Counted from the stretch's first letter, positions 37,554-47,568 are shown. The stretch is DNA of 64,000 nucleotides from Pseudomonas mandelii (GCF_900106065.1 NZ_LT629796.1:5432501-5496500); one strand, 5' to 3'. A program made the numbers and translations. The notes: generated from the letters alone by a model not told the origin.

Positions 37554-37583
37554 CTGGCGGTCCTTGCCAGGAAAATGCCGAAA

Positions 37584-37599
37584 GAGTACAAATGTACTC
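37584..37599. promoter_or_regulatory. LexA2-type SOS operator
   Basis: GAGTAC-AAAT-GTACTC, a perfect palindrome with a 4-base centre, close to the AGTAC-N4-GTGCT box reported for Pseudomonas putida LexA2. It is unlike the CTGT-N8-ACAG box of LexA1. It overlaps the ATG at 37592. Confidence 0.85.
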
Positions 37600-38209
37600 C
37601 ATGACGACTTTAACTCCCCGCCGTACCGCCATCCTGACCTTTATCCGTGATCGAATCGCGGAGCACGGTCAATCCCCGAGCCTCGCTGAAATCAGCGAGG
37701 CATTTGGTTTCGCCTCCCGCAGCGTGGCGCGCAAGCATGTGCTGGCGCTGACCGAGGCCGGTTTTATCGAGGTCAACCCGCATCAGGCCCGGGGCATTCG
37801 TTTGCTCGGGCAACCGGCGCGGCCCGAATTGCTGGACATCCCGGTACTCGGGCGGGTCGCGGCGGGTGCGCCGATCGGTGCCGATGCCGAAGTGCACAGC
37901 CGCTTGCTGCTCGACCCGTCGATCTTCTCGCGGGTGCCGGACTACATGCTGCGGGTCCAGGGCGACTCGATGATCGAGGACGGTATTCTCGACGGCGACC
38001 TGGTGGGCGTACACCGCAATCCCGAAGCGCTCAACGGTCAGATCGTCGTGGCGCGGCTCGACGGCGAAGTCACCATCAAGCGTTTCGAGCGGGTCGGCGA
38101 TGTTGTCCGGTTGTTGCCACGCAACCCGGCCTATAAGCCGATCATCGTCGAGGCCAATCAGGACCTGGCCATCGAAGGCGTGTTCTGCGGTCTGGTGAGG
38201 CAAGGGTGA
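37592..38209 (+). CDS. lexA2: LexA2 repressor of the mutagenesis cassette
   Basis: A 205-residue LexA. The N-terminal winged helix contains SLAEISEAFGFASRSVARKHV. The self-cleavage bond is A91-G92 in VAAGAPIG, and the catalytic dyad is S126 (GDSMIEDG) and K163 (EVTIKRF). ATG 37592 has AAAGAG five bases upstream and lies inside the operator; an in-frame ATG at 37601 is the alternative. The stop overlaps the imuA start. LexA of this kind represses its own imuA-imuB-dnaE2 operon until DNA damage triggers cleavage. Confidence 0.93.
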   Translation: MYSMTTLTPRRTAILTFIRDRIAEHGQSPSLAEISEAFGFASRSVARKHVLALTEAGFIEVNPHQARGIRLLGQPARPELLDIPVLGRVAAGAPIGADAEVHSRLLLDPSIFSRVPDYMLRVQGDSMIEDGILDGDLVGVHRNPEALNGQIVVARLDGEVTIKRFERVGDVVRLLPRNPAYKPIIVEANQDLAIEGVFCGLVRQG

Positions 38210-38826
38210 TGGGCGCCGTCGTTGCGTTGGATACGCTGTTCAATGGCGGCCAGGTCTGGAAGGGCCGGCCTGCGCCACCATCTGTCAGCCCGCAACCGAC
38301 CGGGCATGCCGCGTTGGACGCGGCGTTGCCCACCGGCGGCTGGCCGGAGGCGGCGCTGACCGAAATCCTCCTGGCCGGGCAGGGCGTTGGCGAGTTGCAA
38401 CTGGTGTGGCCGGCCCTGGCACGGCTGTCGGCGGCGGGCGAGCGCATTGTGCTGGTGGCGCCGCCTTACGTGCCGTATCCCCAGGCCTGGCAGAACGCCG
38501 GGGTCGATCTGCGCCAGTTGTCGATCATCCAGGCCAGCGAGCGCGATGCGCTGTGGGCAGCGGAACAATGCCTGCGTTCGGGCAGTTGCGGCGCGGTGCT
38601 GTGCTGGCCGCACAAGGCCGATGACCGGGCGCTGCGACGCTTGCAGGTGGCGGCCGAAACCGGCTCGACCCTGGCGTTCGCCTATCGCTCGATCAACGAA
38701 GCCATCAACCCTTCGCCTGCGGCGCTGCGCATCGCCATCGATGCCCGGCCTGCACAGTTGCGTGTGCTCAAGTGTCGGGGCGGACTGGCGCGTTCGGCGC
38801 CGATTGCCTTTCCCGTGGGGCATTGA
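38209..38826 (+). CDS. imuA: Translesion synthesis-associated protein ImuA
   Basis: A 205-residue RecA/SulA-like protein of the ImuA family. The GHAALDAALPTGGWPEAALTEILL segment, seen here as HAALDAALPTGGWPEAALTE, marks the shortened ATPase-like core; no intact Walker A lysine is visible. ImuA works with ImuB and DnaE2 in damage-induced mutagenesis. ATG 38209 overlaps the lexA2 stop (TGATG); a GTG three bases earlier is possible. ImuB follows after seven bases. Confidence 0.92.
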   Translation: MGAVVALDTLFNGGQVWKGRPAPPSVSPQPTGHAALDAALPTGGWPEAALTEILLAGQGVGELQLVWPALARLSAAGERIVLVAPPYVPYPQAWQNAGVDLRQLSIIQASERDALWAAEQCLRSGSCGAVLCWPHKADDRALRRLQVAAETGSTLAFAYRSINEAINPSPAALRIAIDARPAQLRVLKCRGGLARSAPIAFPVGH

Positions 38827-38833
38827 GGTTGCC

Positions 38834-40249
38834 ATGCGCTGGGTGTGCATTCTCTTCCCGCAATTGGCGCTGGACGCGGTACTGCGTCAGCGCCCCGATC
38901 CCGATGAACCGTTGGCGCTGCTGACGGGCCCGGCACAGCGCCGGGTGTTGCAAGCGGTCAACGCTCCGGCGCGGGCGCTGGGTTTGCGCCCGGGGCAGTC
39001 GATGACCGCCGCCCAGGCCTTGAGCAAAAGTTTTGTCACGGCCGAATACGATGTCGCCGAGATCGAGCACTGGCAACAGTTCCTGGCGGCGTGGGCCTAT
39101 CGGTTCAGCTCTCAGGTTAGCGTGCATTACCCGCGTGCCGTGGTGTTTGAAATCGAATCCAGCCTGGGGTTGTTCGGGCCGTGGCCGCAGTTCGAGGCGC
39201 GGTTGCGTGCCGAGCTCGGCGAACTGGGCTTTCGGCATCGGATCGTCGCCGCGCCCAACCCGGTGGCTGCGCGGGTGTTGGCCAATATGTATGACGGCCT
39301 GGTGGTGCCGGACGATCAAGCCTTGCGCTATCACCTGGGGCAATTGCCGGTTGACCGGATCGCCCTGGAACCGGCGGTGGCCACGGCGTTGTCGCGCATG
39401 GGGTTGCGCACCTTGAGCCAGGTTCAGGCGTTGCCGCGCAACAGCCTGGCGCGACGTTTCGAGGCCCAAGTGCTCAAGCACCTGGATGCGCTGTTCGGCG
39501 AGCGGCGGCTGGCGCTGGCGTTCTACCTGCCGCCGGACCGGTTTGATGTGCGCATCGAGCTCAACTTCGATGTGCAATCCCATCAGGCGTTGTTGTTTCC
39601 ATTGCGTCGCTTGACCGGCGATCTGTCGGCCTTCCTTTGTGGCCGGGACAGTGGCGTGCAGCGTTTCGACCTGCACCTGGAACACGCCGGCTTGCCGGAC
39701 ACGCTGATCAAGGTCGGCCTGCTCAGCGCCGAGCGCGATCCGGCGATGCTCTTCGAACTGGCCCGGGGACGGCTGGAACAGGTGCAGGTCGAGGCCCCGG
39801 TGCGCGGTTTTCGGCTGCGCGCCGAAGACCTGCCGAGCTTCGTCCCGCAACGTCAGGAACTGTTCGACGACCGTCCGCAGCAGACCTTGCCCTGGGAGCA
39901 ACTGCGCGAACGCTTGCGTGCACGGCTCGGGGATGACGCGGTGCATGGCTTGCGTTTCCAGGCCGATCACCGGCCAGAGTGCGCGTGGCAGGCGCGGGCC
40001 GACAAACAACTGTGTGCGGGATTGGCGGGCGTGCAGCGTCCGGGCTGGTTGCTGACGGAACCGCAGGCCGTACACGAAGGCTCGACACGGATCCTCATGG
40101 GGCCGGAGCGCATCGAGTCCGGCTGGTGGGACGGCGACGACGTGCGCCGCGATTACTACCTGATCGAAACCCGTTCCGGCCAGCAGGGCTGGGCCTACCG
40201 TGCGGTGGGTGAGGGTGGCCCGCTGTGGCTGCAAGGCTGGTTCGCATGA
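38834..40249 (+). CDS. imuB: Inactive Y-family polymerase-like protein ImuB
   Basis: A 471-residue Y-family polymerase homolog. It opens with [17 protein letters not shown], where active polymerases have paired metal-binding acidic residues. The palm motif reads [11 protein letters not shown] instead of a DE-containing active-site loop, as is usual for ImuB, which acts as a hub and not a polymerase. RQELF near residue 340 resembles a beta-clamp binding peptide. The stop overlaps the dnaE2 start (ATGA). Confidence 0.93.
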   Translation: MRWVCILFPQLALDAVLRQRPDPDEPLALLTGPAQRRVLQAVNAPARALGLRPGQSMTAAQALSKSFVTAEYDVAEIEHWQQFLAAWAYRFSSQVSVHYPRAVVFEIESSLGLFGPWPQFEARLRAELGELGFRHRIVAAPNPVAARVLANMYDGLVVPDDQALRYHLGQLPVDRIALEPAVATALSRMGLRTLSQVQALPRNSLARRFEAQVLKHLDALFGERRLALAFYLPPDRFDVRIELNFDVQSHQALLFPLRRLTGDLSAFLCGRDSGVQRFDLHLEHAGLPDTLIKVGLLSAERDPAMLFELARGRLEQVQVEAPVRGFRLRAEDLPSFVPQRQELFDDRPQQTLPWEQLRERLRARLGDDAVHGLRFQADHRPECAWQARADKQLCAGLAGVQRPGWLLTEPQAVHEGSTRILMGPERIESGWWDGDDVRRDYYLIETRSGQQGWAYRAVGEGGPLWLQGWFA

Positions 40250-43200
40250 GCGTCGAGTATGCGGAGCTGCACTGCCTGTCGAACTTCAGTTTCCAGCGCG
40301 GTGCTTCCAGTGCCCTGGAATTGTTTCAGCGGGCGAAAAAACACGGCTATCAAGCGCTGGCGATCACCGATGAATGCACCCTGGCCGGCATCGTCCGCGC
40401 TTGGCAAGCGGCCAAATCCGTGGAGCTGCCGCTGATTATCGGCAGTGAAGTGCGCATCGAGAACGGTCCGAAGCTGGTGCTGCTGGTGGAAAACCTTGAG
40501 GGTTACCAGACCCTGTGTCGGTTGATCACCCGGGCGCGGCGCCGCACGGAGAAAGGCCAGTATCAGGTGCTGCGTGAGGACTTCAGTGAACCGATGCCGG
40601 GGTTGCTGGCGCTGTGGGTGCCGGACACGGTCGATGATTTTGCCAGCGGTCATTGGCTCAAACAGACGTTCACCGATGGCCTGTGGCTGGCGGTGCAGTT
40701 GCATCGCGGGCAGGACGACACCCGGCGACTGGACGCGCTGTTGACCCTGGCGCGGGAACTGCGGATTCCTGCGGTGGCCAGCGGCGATGTGCACATGCAC
40801 ACCCGTGGACGGCGCGCCTTGCAGGACACCATGACCGCGATCCGTCATCACCTGCCGGTGGCCGAGGCCGGGTTGCGGCTGCATCCGAACGGCGAGCGGC
40901 ATGTACGCAGCCTCGATGCCCTGCAATCGATCTACCCGCAAGCACTGCTCGATGAAACGCTGACCATTGCCCGGCGTTGCACCTTCGACCTCGGCCAGTT
41001 GCGTTACCAGTATCCCCGCGAGCTGGTGCCGCAAGGCCAGACGGCCACGTCCTGGCTGCGGCATCTGACCGAAGAGGGGATTGCGTGGCGCTGGCCGGAC
41101 GGCCCGCAAGCCAAGGTGCTGGTGCAGATCGACAAGGAGCTGGAGCTGATCGCCGAGCTGGGCTATGAAAGCTACTTCCTCACGGTGCACGACATTGTGC
41201 GGTTTGCCCGTGAACAAAAAATCCTCTGTCAGGGCCGGGGTTCTGCCGCGAACTCGGCGGTGTGTTTTGCCTTGGGCATCACGGAAATCGACCCGGACCG
41301 CACCACGCTGTTGTTCGAACGCTTTCTCTCCAAAGAGCGCAATGAACCACCGGACATCGACGTCGATTTCGAACACGAGCGCCGCGAGGAGGTCTTGCAG
41401 TACGTGTTCCAGCGTTATGGCCGGACCCGCGCCGCGCTCACGGCAGTGGTCAGCACCTATCACGCGGCCGGCGCGGTGCGCGATGTGGCCAAGGCCCTGG
41501 GTTTGCCACCGGATCAGATCAACGCCCTGGCCGATTGCTGCGGCCACTGGAGCGATGCAACGCCGCCCGTGGAGCGCCTGCTTGAAGGCGGTTTCGACCC
41601 CGAGAGCCCGGTGCTGCGCCGGGTGCTGAGTTTGACTCAGCAACTGATCGGTTTCCCCCGGCATCTGTCCCAACACCCCGGCGGTTTCGTGATTTCCGAG
41701 CAGCCACTGGACAGCCTGGTGCCGGTGGAAAACGCTGCCATGGCCGAGCGCACCATCATTCAGTGGGACAAGGACGATCTCGATGCGGTGGGGCTGCTCA
41801 AGGTGGATATTCTGGCCTTGGGCATGCTCAGTGCGATCCGCCGCTGTTTTGATCTGCTGCGTCGTCATCGCCATCTGGACTTGAGCCTGGCGACGATCCC
41901 CGCCGAAGACGTCCAAACCTACGACATGATCGGCCGTGCCGACACCATCGGCGTGTTCCAGATCGAATCCCGGGCACAAATGTCGATGCTGCCGAGGCTC
42001 AAGCCCCGGACCTTCTATGACCTGGTGATCGAGGTGGCAATCGTCCGTCCGGGGCCGATCCAGGGCGGGATGGTGCATCCGTACCTGCGAAGGCGAAACA
42101 AGGAGGAACCCGAGGTTTACCCGTCCCCGGCGCTGGAAGTCGTGCTCAAACGCACCTTGGGCGTGCCGCTGTTTCAGGAACAGGTGATGCAGATTGCGAT
42201 TGTCGCCGCCGACTACAGCCCCGGCGAGGCTGATCAGTTGCGTCGCTCCATGGCCGCCTGGAAACGCCATGGCGGACTGGAACCGCACAAGGATCGGCTG
42301 GCCGCCGGGATGAAGAAAAACGGCTATACGGCCGAGTTCGCCGCGCAGATCTTCGAGCAGATCAAAGGCTTCGGCAGTTATGGTTTTCCAGAGTCCCACG
42401 CCGCCAGTTTCGCCTTGTTGACCTACGCCAGTTGCTGGTTGAAATGCCATGAACCGGCGGCCTTCGCCTGTGCGCTGATCAATAGTTGGCCCATGGGTTT
42501 CTACAGCCCGGACCAGATTCTGCAGGACGCGCGCCGGCATCATCTGCAGATTCGCCCGGTGGACGTGCGCGCCAGTGACTGGGATTGCAGCCTCGAACCG
42601 ATCACCGGCGCGCAGCCGGCGATTCGCATGGGGCTGCGGATGATCAAGGGCTTTCGCGAGGACGATGCCCGGCGCATCGAAGCGGCGAGGGCAAAGGGTG
42701 TATTTGTCGACATCGCCGACCTGGGCGAGCGCGCGCGACTCGACGCCCGTGCCCAGGAGCAACTGGCCGATGCCGGTGCGTTGCGGGGCCTGGCCGGCGA
42801 TCGTCATCGGGCGCGCTGGGAAGTGGCGGGGGTGCAGAAGCAACTCGGTTTGTTTGCCGGCCTGCCGAGTCAGGAAGAACCTGCGATCTATCTGCCCAAA
42901 CCCACAGTGGGCGAGGACCTGCTGGCCGACTACAACAGTGTCGGCACCACCTTGGGTCCGCATCCATTGGCGTTGTTGCGTGGTGAGTTGAAAGCCCGAC
43001 GTTGCCGCAGTTCGAAAGAGCTGATGGAGGTCGAGCACGGGCGACCGGTCAGCGTCGCCGGGCTGGTCACCGGCCGGCAACGGCCGGGCACGGCCAGTGG
43101 CGTGACCTTCGTCACCCTCGAAGACGAATTCGGCAACATCAACGTCATCGTCTGGCGCGACCTGGCTGATCGGCAGCGAAAAGTGCTGGTCGGCTCGCAG

Positions 43201-43323
43201 TTGCTCAAGGTCGATGGCCGCTGGGAAAAGGAAGGCGAGGTGCGCCACCTGATTGCCGGACGCTTGAGCGACCTGAGCCCCTTGCTGGATGGCATCAGCG
43301 TGCGCAGCCGCGATTTCCACTGA
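40246..43323 (+). CDS. dnaE2: Error-prone DNA polymerase III alpha subunit DnaE2 (ImuC)
   Basis: A 1025-residue C-family polymerase, shorter than replicative DnaE (about 1170). The N-terminal PHP domain is present ([29 protein letters not shown]). The palm aspartates lie in [15 protein letters not shown]-terminal OB-fold contains [19 protein letters not shown]. It performs translesion synthesis with ImuA and ImuB. The ATG at 40246 overlaps the imuB stop. A palindromic segment just downstream (43345-43364) may end the operon. Confidence 0.96.
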   Translation: MSVEYAELHCLSNFSFQRGASSALELFQRAKKHGYQALAITDECTLAGIVRAWQAAKSVELPLIIGSEVRIENGPKLVLLVENLEGYQTLCRLITRARRRTEKGQYQVLREDFSEPMPGLLALWVPDTVDDFASGHWLKQTFTDGLWLAVQLHRGQDDTRRLDALLTLARELRIPAVASGDVHMHTRGRRALQDTMTAIRHHLPVAEAGLRLHPNGERHVRSLDALQSIYPQALLDETLTIARRCTFDLGQLRYQYPRELVPQGQTATSWLRHLTEEGIAWRWPDGPQAKVLVQIDKELELIAELGYESYFLTVHDIVRFAREQKILCQGRGSAANSAVCFALGITEIDPDRTTLLFERFLSKERNEPPDIDVDFEHERREEVLQYVFQRYGRTRAALTAVVSTYHAAGAVRDVAKALGLPPDQINALADCCGHWSDATPPVERLLEGGFDPESPVLRRVLSLTQQLIGFPRHLSQHPGGFVISEQPLDSLVPVENAAMAERTIIQWDKDDLDAVGLLKVDILALGMLSAIRRCFDLLRRHRHLDLSLATIPAEDVQTYDMIGRADTIGVFQIESRAQMSMLPRLKPRTFYDLVIEVAIVRPGPIQGGMVHPYLRRRNKEEPEVYPSPALEVVLKRTLGVPLFQEQVMQIAIVAADYSPGEADQLRRSMAAWKRHGGLEPHKDRLAAGMKKNGYTAEFAAQIFEQIKGFGSYGFPESHAASFALLTYASCWLKCHEPAAFACALINSWPMGFYSPDQILQDARRHHLQIRPVDVRASDWDCSLEPITGAQPAIRMGLRMIKGFREDDARRIEAARAKGVFVDIADLGERARLDARAQEQLADAGALRGLAGDRHRARWEVAGVQKQLGLFAGLPSQEEPAIYLPKPTVGEDLLADYNSVGTTLGPHPLALLRGELKARRCRSSKELMEVEHGRPVSVAGLVTGRQRPGTASGVTFVTLEDEFGNINVIVWRDLADRQRKVLVGSQLLKVDGRWEKEGEVRHLIAGRLSDLSPLLDGISVRSRDFH

Positions 43324-43344
43324 TCCCAACCACTGATCGCGACA

Positions 43345-43370
43345 GCCAATGCATTGGCGCCAATAAAAAA
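43345..43370 (+). terminator. Possible terminator after dnaE2
   Basis: Overlapping palindromes GCCAATGCATTGGC and ATTGGCGCCAAT followed by AAAAAATTAAAT. The A-rich tail suits a terminator read from the opposite strand better, so the call is weak. Confidence 0.35.
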
Positions 43371-43531
43371 TTAAATACTGTTATCAGTGATGGCACTTTG
43401 GCATAATGCCGGCCGCCGACGTCCCGCACGTCGATTATCGATTTGATTTCCCCTCGCTTTTTCGCCGCTGCAACCCGCAGCGGTTGGCTATTGCCGTGCC
43501 GGGATAAACCGTTTTTCAGAAGGAATGCACA

Positions 43532-44212
43532 GTGAGAATGATCTCTCGGATGTTGGTATCGGCGGCAGCGATTGCCCTTTTGGGCAGCATGGCCGGTTGC
43601 GCCACGGAAAGCTCGCGCGCCTTGCCAGTCGCAAAAGTCGAAAGCGCCAGCGTGGCGTATGCCGGTGTTCGTGTGCCCATGGCGGTCGGCAAGTTCGACA
43701 ACCGTTCAAGCTACATGCGCGGCATCTTCTCCGACGGCGTGGATCGCCTCGGCGGTCAGGCCAAGACCATCCTGATCACTCACTTGCAGCAAACCAACCG
43801 CTTCAGCGTGCTGGACCGCGACAACATGGGCGAGATCCAGCAGGAAGCCGCGATCAAGGGCCAGTCCCAGCGCCTCAAGGGTGCTGACTTTGTGGTCACC
43901 GGTGATGTCACCGAGTTCGGCCGCAAAGAAACCGGCGACCACCAACTGTTCGGCATTCTCGGTCGCGCCAAGACCCAGGTGGCCTACGCCAAGGTCAACC
44001 TGAACATCGTCAATATCAGCACCTCCGAAGTGGTTTATTCGACTCAGGGCGCGGGCGAGTACGCCTTGTCCAACCGTGAAGTCATCGGCTTCGGCGGCAC
44101 CGCTGCCTACGATTCGACCCTCAACGGCAAAGTGCTCGACCTGGCCATGCGCGAGGCGATCAATCGCCTGGTAGACGGGATGAACGCCGGGGCATGGAAA
44201 CCGGGTAACTGA
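43532..44212 (+). CDS. CsgG/HfaB family lipoprotein
   Basis: A 226-residue protein. A signal peptide ends in the lipobox SMAGC. The CsgG-like core follows: FSVLDRDNMGEIQQEAAIKG, LKGADFVVTGDVTEFG and YAKVNLNIVNISTSEVVYSTQG. GTG 43532 has AAGGA eight bases upstream; ATG 43538 is too far from it. It heads a three-lipoprotein operon with DUF4810 and DUF799 proteins, a combination also known from Neisseria (GNA1162 locus). It may form an outer-membrane complex. No curlin genes are nearby, so a true curli exporter is unlikely. Confidence 0.9.
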   Translation: MRMISRMLVSAAAIALLGSMAGCATESSRALPVAKVESASVAYAGVRVPMAVGKFDNRSSYMRGIFSDGVDRLGGQAKTILITHLQQTNRFSVLDRDNMGEIQQEAAIKGQSQRLKGADFVVTGDVTEFGRKETGDHQLFGILGRAKTQVAYAKVNLNIVNISTSEVVYSTQGAGEYALSNREVIGFGGTAAYDSTLNGKVLDLAMREAINRLVDGMNAGAWKPGN

Positions 44213-44242
44213 TCAAGGTTGATGACAAGGAGCGGTAAAAGC

Positions 44243-44614
44243 ATGTTCAAGACGTATGTGTCGTGGGCGCTGATGGCGTCGACATTGCTGGTCAGCGGCC
44301 TGTTGGCCGGTTGCGCCGGCCCGAAAACCCTTTACCAGTGGGAAAGCTACCAGCCGGAAGTTTACGAGTACTTCAAGGGTGAAGAACCCAAGGAAGCCCA
44401 GGCCGAAGCGCTGGAACGCGACCTGCAGAAGATCAAGTCCACCGGCAAGACGCCGCCGCCTGGCTACCACGCTCACCTGGGGCTGTTGTACCTGAGCATG
44501 GGCAAGGACGATCAGATGGTGCAGCAGTTCAGGACTGAGAAAACCCTGTTTCCCGAGTCGACGCCGTACATGGATTTTCTGCTTAAAAACGCCAAGACCG
44601 GAGACACCCAATGA
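44243..44614 (+). CDS. DUF4810 family lipoprotein
   Basis: A 123-residue small lipoprotein: signal peptide with lipobox LLAGC, then LYQWESYQPEVYEYFKGE, the hallmark of the DUF4810 family, and a helical TPR-like tail (YHAHLGLLYLSMGKDDQMVQQF). AAGGAG lies about 12 bases before ATG 44243. It overlaps the next gene by ATGA. The function is unknown; it probably forms a complex with its neighbours. Confidence 0.87.
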   Translation: MFKTYVSWALMASTLLVSGLLAGCAGPKTLYQWESYQPEVYEYFKGEEPKEAQAEALERDLQKIKSTGKTPPPGYHAHLGLLYLSMGKDDQMVQQFRTEKTLFPESTPYMDFLLKNAKTGDTQ

Positions 44615-45270
44615 TCGCGCGTTCATTGAAACTGATGGCCGGGTTGCTGGCGCTGGCTGTGCTCGGTGGCTGCGTCAGCCCCAAGACCGTGGACTATTCG
44701 GCGTACAAGCAAGCCCGTCCGAAAACCATTCTGGTGCTGCCGCCGCTGAACAACTCGCCGGACGTCAAGGCGTCCTACAGCATGTTGTCGCAGGTCACGT
44801 ACCCGTTGGCAGAAGCCGGTTACTACGTGCTGCCGATCACCCTGGTCGATGAGACATTCCGCCAGAATGGCCTGACCATACCGGCGGACATTCACCAGGC
44901 TCCGGCCAACAAGCTGCAGGAAATTTTCGGTGCCGATGCGGCGTTGTACATCACCGTGACGGACTACGGTACGCGCTACATGATCATCAGCAGCGAAACC
45001 GTGGTGACCGCCACCGCGAAACTGGTAGACCTCAAGAGCGGCACCACCCTGTGGACCGGCTCGGCCCGGGCTTCGAGCGAAGAGGGCGGCAACAACGGTG
45101 GCGGCGGCTTGGTTGGCATGCTGATTACGGCAGCGGTCAAGCAAGTGATCAACAGCGCCACCGACGCCGGTCACCCGATTGCCGGTGTGGCCAGTGCGCG
45201 CCTGCTGTCGGCCGGGCAACCGGCGGGCTTGCTGTACGGACCGCGTTCGCCGAAATACGGTACTGATTGA
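44611..45270 (+). CDS. DUF799 (GNA1162) family lipoprotein
   Basis: A 219-residue lipoprotein with lipobox VLGGC. The family core is present: ILVLPPLNNSPDVKASYSML and EIFGADAALYITVTDYGTRY. There is a glycine-rich loop (EEGGNNGGGGLVG). The fold resembles the CsgG/TolB-like domain seen in the first gene of the operon. It overlaps the DUF4810 gene by four bases. A large inverted repeat begins 16 bases after its stop. Confidence 0.88.
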   Translation: MIARSLKLMAGLLALAVLGGCVSPKTVDYSAYKQARPKTILVLPPLNNSPDVKASYSMLSQVTYPLAEAGYYVLPITLVDETFRQNGLTIPADIHQAPANKLQEIFGADAALYITVTDYGTRYMIISSETVVTATAKLVDLKSGTTLWTGSARASSEEGGNNGGGGLVGMLITAAVKQVINSATDAGHPIAGVASARLLSAGQPAGLLYGPRSPKYGTD

Positions 45271-45285
45271 ACCCGGTCTGTTTGA

Positions 45286-45392
45286 GATCGTTCCCACGCT
45301 CCGCGTGGGAATGCATCCCCGGACGCTCCGCGTCCGCTTTTGGGACGCAGAGCGGCCCTTGCTGCATTCCCACGCAGAGCGTAGGAACGATC
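45286..45392. repeat. Long inverted repeat, GATCGTTCCCACGC family
   Basis: Outer arms GATCGTTCCCACGCTCCGCG and CGCAGAGCGTAGGAACGATC face each other. Inner arms GGACGCTCCGCGTCC and GGGACGCAGAGC add a second layer. It sits between the convergent lipoprotein operon and flavin reductase gene and could act as a terminator for both. Related copies are at 55879-55909 and 58599-58624. Confidence 0.85.
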
Positions 45393-45405
45393 AGTTAAGG
45401 GACGA

Positions 45406-46068
45406 TCATTTGGTGACAGGCCAAAACCGCTCCCCACCCCCCGGCGCATCCGTCCACGCCTGCAACGACCGCGTCGGTAAATCGAAATAATCCCGGGTCC
45501 GCGCATAGCCATGCCCACCCATGCGCCCGATCGCATCCAGCCCCAGCTGATCGATGTACAAGGTTTTCGGGTCGATCAATTCGTCCCGCACATGCGCCAT
45601 CAACACTTCCCCGAAGATAATTTCCCGCGACTGCCCGATGGACAGCGCCATCATCCGCCGACACTCCAACGCCACCGGCGCCTCGCCGATGCGCGGGCAT
45701 TTGACCGTGGTGCCGGCAATCGCCGTCAGCCCCGCAGCCGTCAACTCATCGAAGCCGGGCGCGAAGGGCACCGCGCACACATTCATCGCCTCCACCAGCG
45801 CATCGCTGACGATGTTGACGGTGAATTCCTGATTGAGCTGGATGTTGCGGGTGGTGTCCTTGGGGCTTTGGTCGCCGTAGTTTTCCACGCCCAGCGCCAG
45901 GATCGGCGGGTCGGCGGACAGCGCATTGAAGAAACTGAACGGCGCGGCATTGATCCGGCCTTCGCCATCAATCGTGGTGACCAGCGCAATCGGCCGAGGC
46001 ACCACGCTGCCGATCAGAATCTTGTATTTGTCCCGCGCACTCAATGTGCTGAAGTCGAAGCTTTGCAT
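45406..46068 (-). CDS. Flavin reductase-like domain protein (FMN-binding split barrel)
   Basis: A 220-residue protein of the flavin reductase-like family: IGSVVPRPIALVTTIDGEGR and NAAPFSFFNALSADPPIL form the FMN-binding part, with NQEFTVNIVSDALVEAMN following. Relatives reduce FMN or FAD for monooxygenases, or bind flavin for other redox work. It lies 12 bases after the second amidohydrolase gene, at the end of the PotABCD-amidohydrolase unit. No monooxygenase gene is seen nearby, so its partner is unknown. Confidence 0.88.
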   Translation of the reverse strand: MQSFDFSTLSARDKYKILIGSVVPRPIALVTTIDGEGRINAAPFSFFNALSADPPILALGVENYGDQSPKDTTRNIQLNQEFTVNIVSDALVEAMNVCAVPFAPGFDELTAAGLTAIAGTTVKCPRIGEAPVALECRRMMALSIGQSREIIFGEVLMAHVRDELIDPKTLYIDQLGLDAIGRMGGHGYARTRDYFDLPTRSLQAWTDAPGGGERFWPVTK

Positions 46069-46080
46069 AGGCAGACATCT

Positions 46081-47568
46081 CTAAATAAGGGGATCGATAG
46101 CGCTCAACGGCGCGTCTGCGCTGTAGTCATCGGCGAACGGAATGGCCGGTTTGAACAGGGTTTTCCAGTCCGGTCGGCCCATGGCCCGGTCGCTGTGGCT
46201 GCGCATCAGTTTTTCGAATTGTTGTTGGGCCTGGCGTTGCAGAGCGGGGTAATCGATGCCCTGAACCTGGCCGTCTTGCATCACGCAGCGGCCGTCGATG
46301 TAACTGGCGATGCAGTCGTCACCGCGCCCGGCCAGCACCAGGTTTTTCAGCGGGTCGAACAACGGCCCCAGGTGCAGGCCGCGAAGGCTGAACACCGTGA
46401 TGTCGGCCTTGGCCCCGGTTGCCAGGCGACCGAGATCATCGCGGCCCAAGGCTTTCGCACCGCCGAGGGTGGCGGCGTTGTACATATCCAGCGTGGAGGT
46501 CAACGCATCGCCGCCCTCCATCAAACGGGCGATGTTCAACCCCTGGCGCATGTTTTCCAGCAGATCCGCCGGCCAGGTGTCAGTGCCCAAGGCGAAGTTG
46601 ATGCCCTTGGCCCGATAGCGCCCAAACGAATTCAGTGCCTCACCATCGCGAGCAAACACCACCGGGCAATGCACCAGGCTTGCGCCGCCATCCACCACCC
46701 GTTGCAGATCGTCATCGCCCGAGGTGTAGATGCCGTGGGGCAGCAGGCTTCGCGGGGTCAGCAGGTCCAGTTGCTGCAACCAGTGCAGCGGCGACACACC
46801 ACGCAGTTGCTCGACCATCGCCACCTCGCCGAGCCCCTGGCAGCAATGCAAACGCATCGGCGCGCTCAATTCGCGACTCAGCGCAGCGGTGCGTTGCAGC
46901 AGCGCCGGGGTGCAGGTCTGGATGCGATCCGGCAACAAGGCGCCGCGAATCAAGCCTTGGTGCGCATCTTCGAAATCATGGAAAAACCGAACCGCCGCAT
47001 CGAGTCCGGCCATTCCCCGGGCTTCATCCCAGTGATGCCCGAGGGTGCCATCGGCCCGCCAATAACTCATGCCGCTCATGTAGCAGGGGCCGAGGTAAGT
47101 GCGCAGCCCCAGTTCGGCCGCCACGCCGGCCACCGCTGCAAATTCGTCGTAGGTCTCGGCCCACTCGCGGTAGTACATCGAGGTGATTGGCAGGGCCGTG
47201 GTGATGCCGTTGCGGATCAACTGCGTGAAGGCGTAGCGGTATTTGAAGACTTCTTCATCAGGGTCGAAACTCTCGCGCGGACCGGCCGCCAGATAGTCCT
47301 CAGACCACATCCGGCCCATGTCGCGTTCATCGCCGTTGTCCAGCGTCAGCACCGTGGAATCCAGATCCCCGAGTGCGTCCAGATCGATGAAACCCGGGCC
47401 GATCAACGCATTGCCATAGTCGATCCACTGATCGACCGGCCCGGTAAAACCACGCCCGACAAACACAATGCGCGAACCTTCGAACACCACTTCGCCGTCG
47501 CGCCACAGCACATGCTGCGTGCCGTCGAAGCCGACCACGCAACTGGCCTTCAGACCGATGCATTTCAC
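46081..47568 (-). CDS. Amidohydrolase superfamily protein, chlorohydrolase/deaminase-like
   Basis: A 495-residue protein of the TRZ/ATZ/guanine-deaminase type of amidohydrolase. The usual strand-1 metal motif HxH is missing: the position reads GFIDLDALGDLD, with D64 and L66 where histidines are expected. Later ligands seem present: His in MRLHCCQGLGE, His in LPHGIYTS, Asp in LGTDTWPAD. This suggests altered metal binding or a different reaction. Its start overlaps the stop of the CodA-like gene (ATGA), so the two are translationally coupled and probably act in one pathway. Confidence 0.85.
   Translation of the reverse strand: MKCIGLKASCVVGFDGTQHVLWRDGEVVFEGSRIVFVGRGFTGPVDQWIDYGNALIGPGFIDLDALGDLDSTVLTLDNGDERDMGRMWSEDYLAAGPRESFDPDEEVFKYRYAFTQLIRNGITTALPITSMYYREWAETYDEFAAVAGVAAELGLRTYLGPCYMSGMSYWRADGTLGHHWDEARGMAGLDAAVRFFHDFEDAHQGLIRGALLPDRIQTCTPALLQRTAALSRELSAPMRLHCCQGLGEVAMVEQLRGVSPLHWLQQLDLLTPRSLLPHGIYTSGDDDLQRVVDGGASLVHCPVVFARDGEALNSFGRYRAKGINFALGTDTWPADLLENMRQGLNIARLMEGGDALTSTLDMYNAATLGGAKALGRDDLGRLATGAKADITVFSLRGLHLGPLFDPLKNLVLAGRGDDCIASYIDGRCVMQDGQVQGIDYPALQRQAQQQFEKLMRSHSDRAMGRPDWKTLFKPAIPFADDYSADAPLSAIDPLI

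Noticed and set aside
40195..43329. A 1044-codon antisense frame covering all of dnaE2
   Set aside because: It is the complement of a convincing polymerase gene, and its residues are dominated by His, Gln, Arg and Gly as in shadow frames.
43532..45270. Curli secretion system
   Set aside because: Only a CsgG-family protein is present; no CsgA, CsgB, CsgE or CsgF is seen, and the neighbours are DUF4810 and DUF799 lipoproteins.
45286..45392. CRISPR-like or phage attachment repeat
   Set aside because: There are only nested inverted arms, with no regular direct repeats, spacers, cas genes or integrase.
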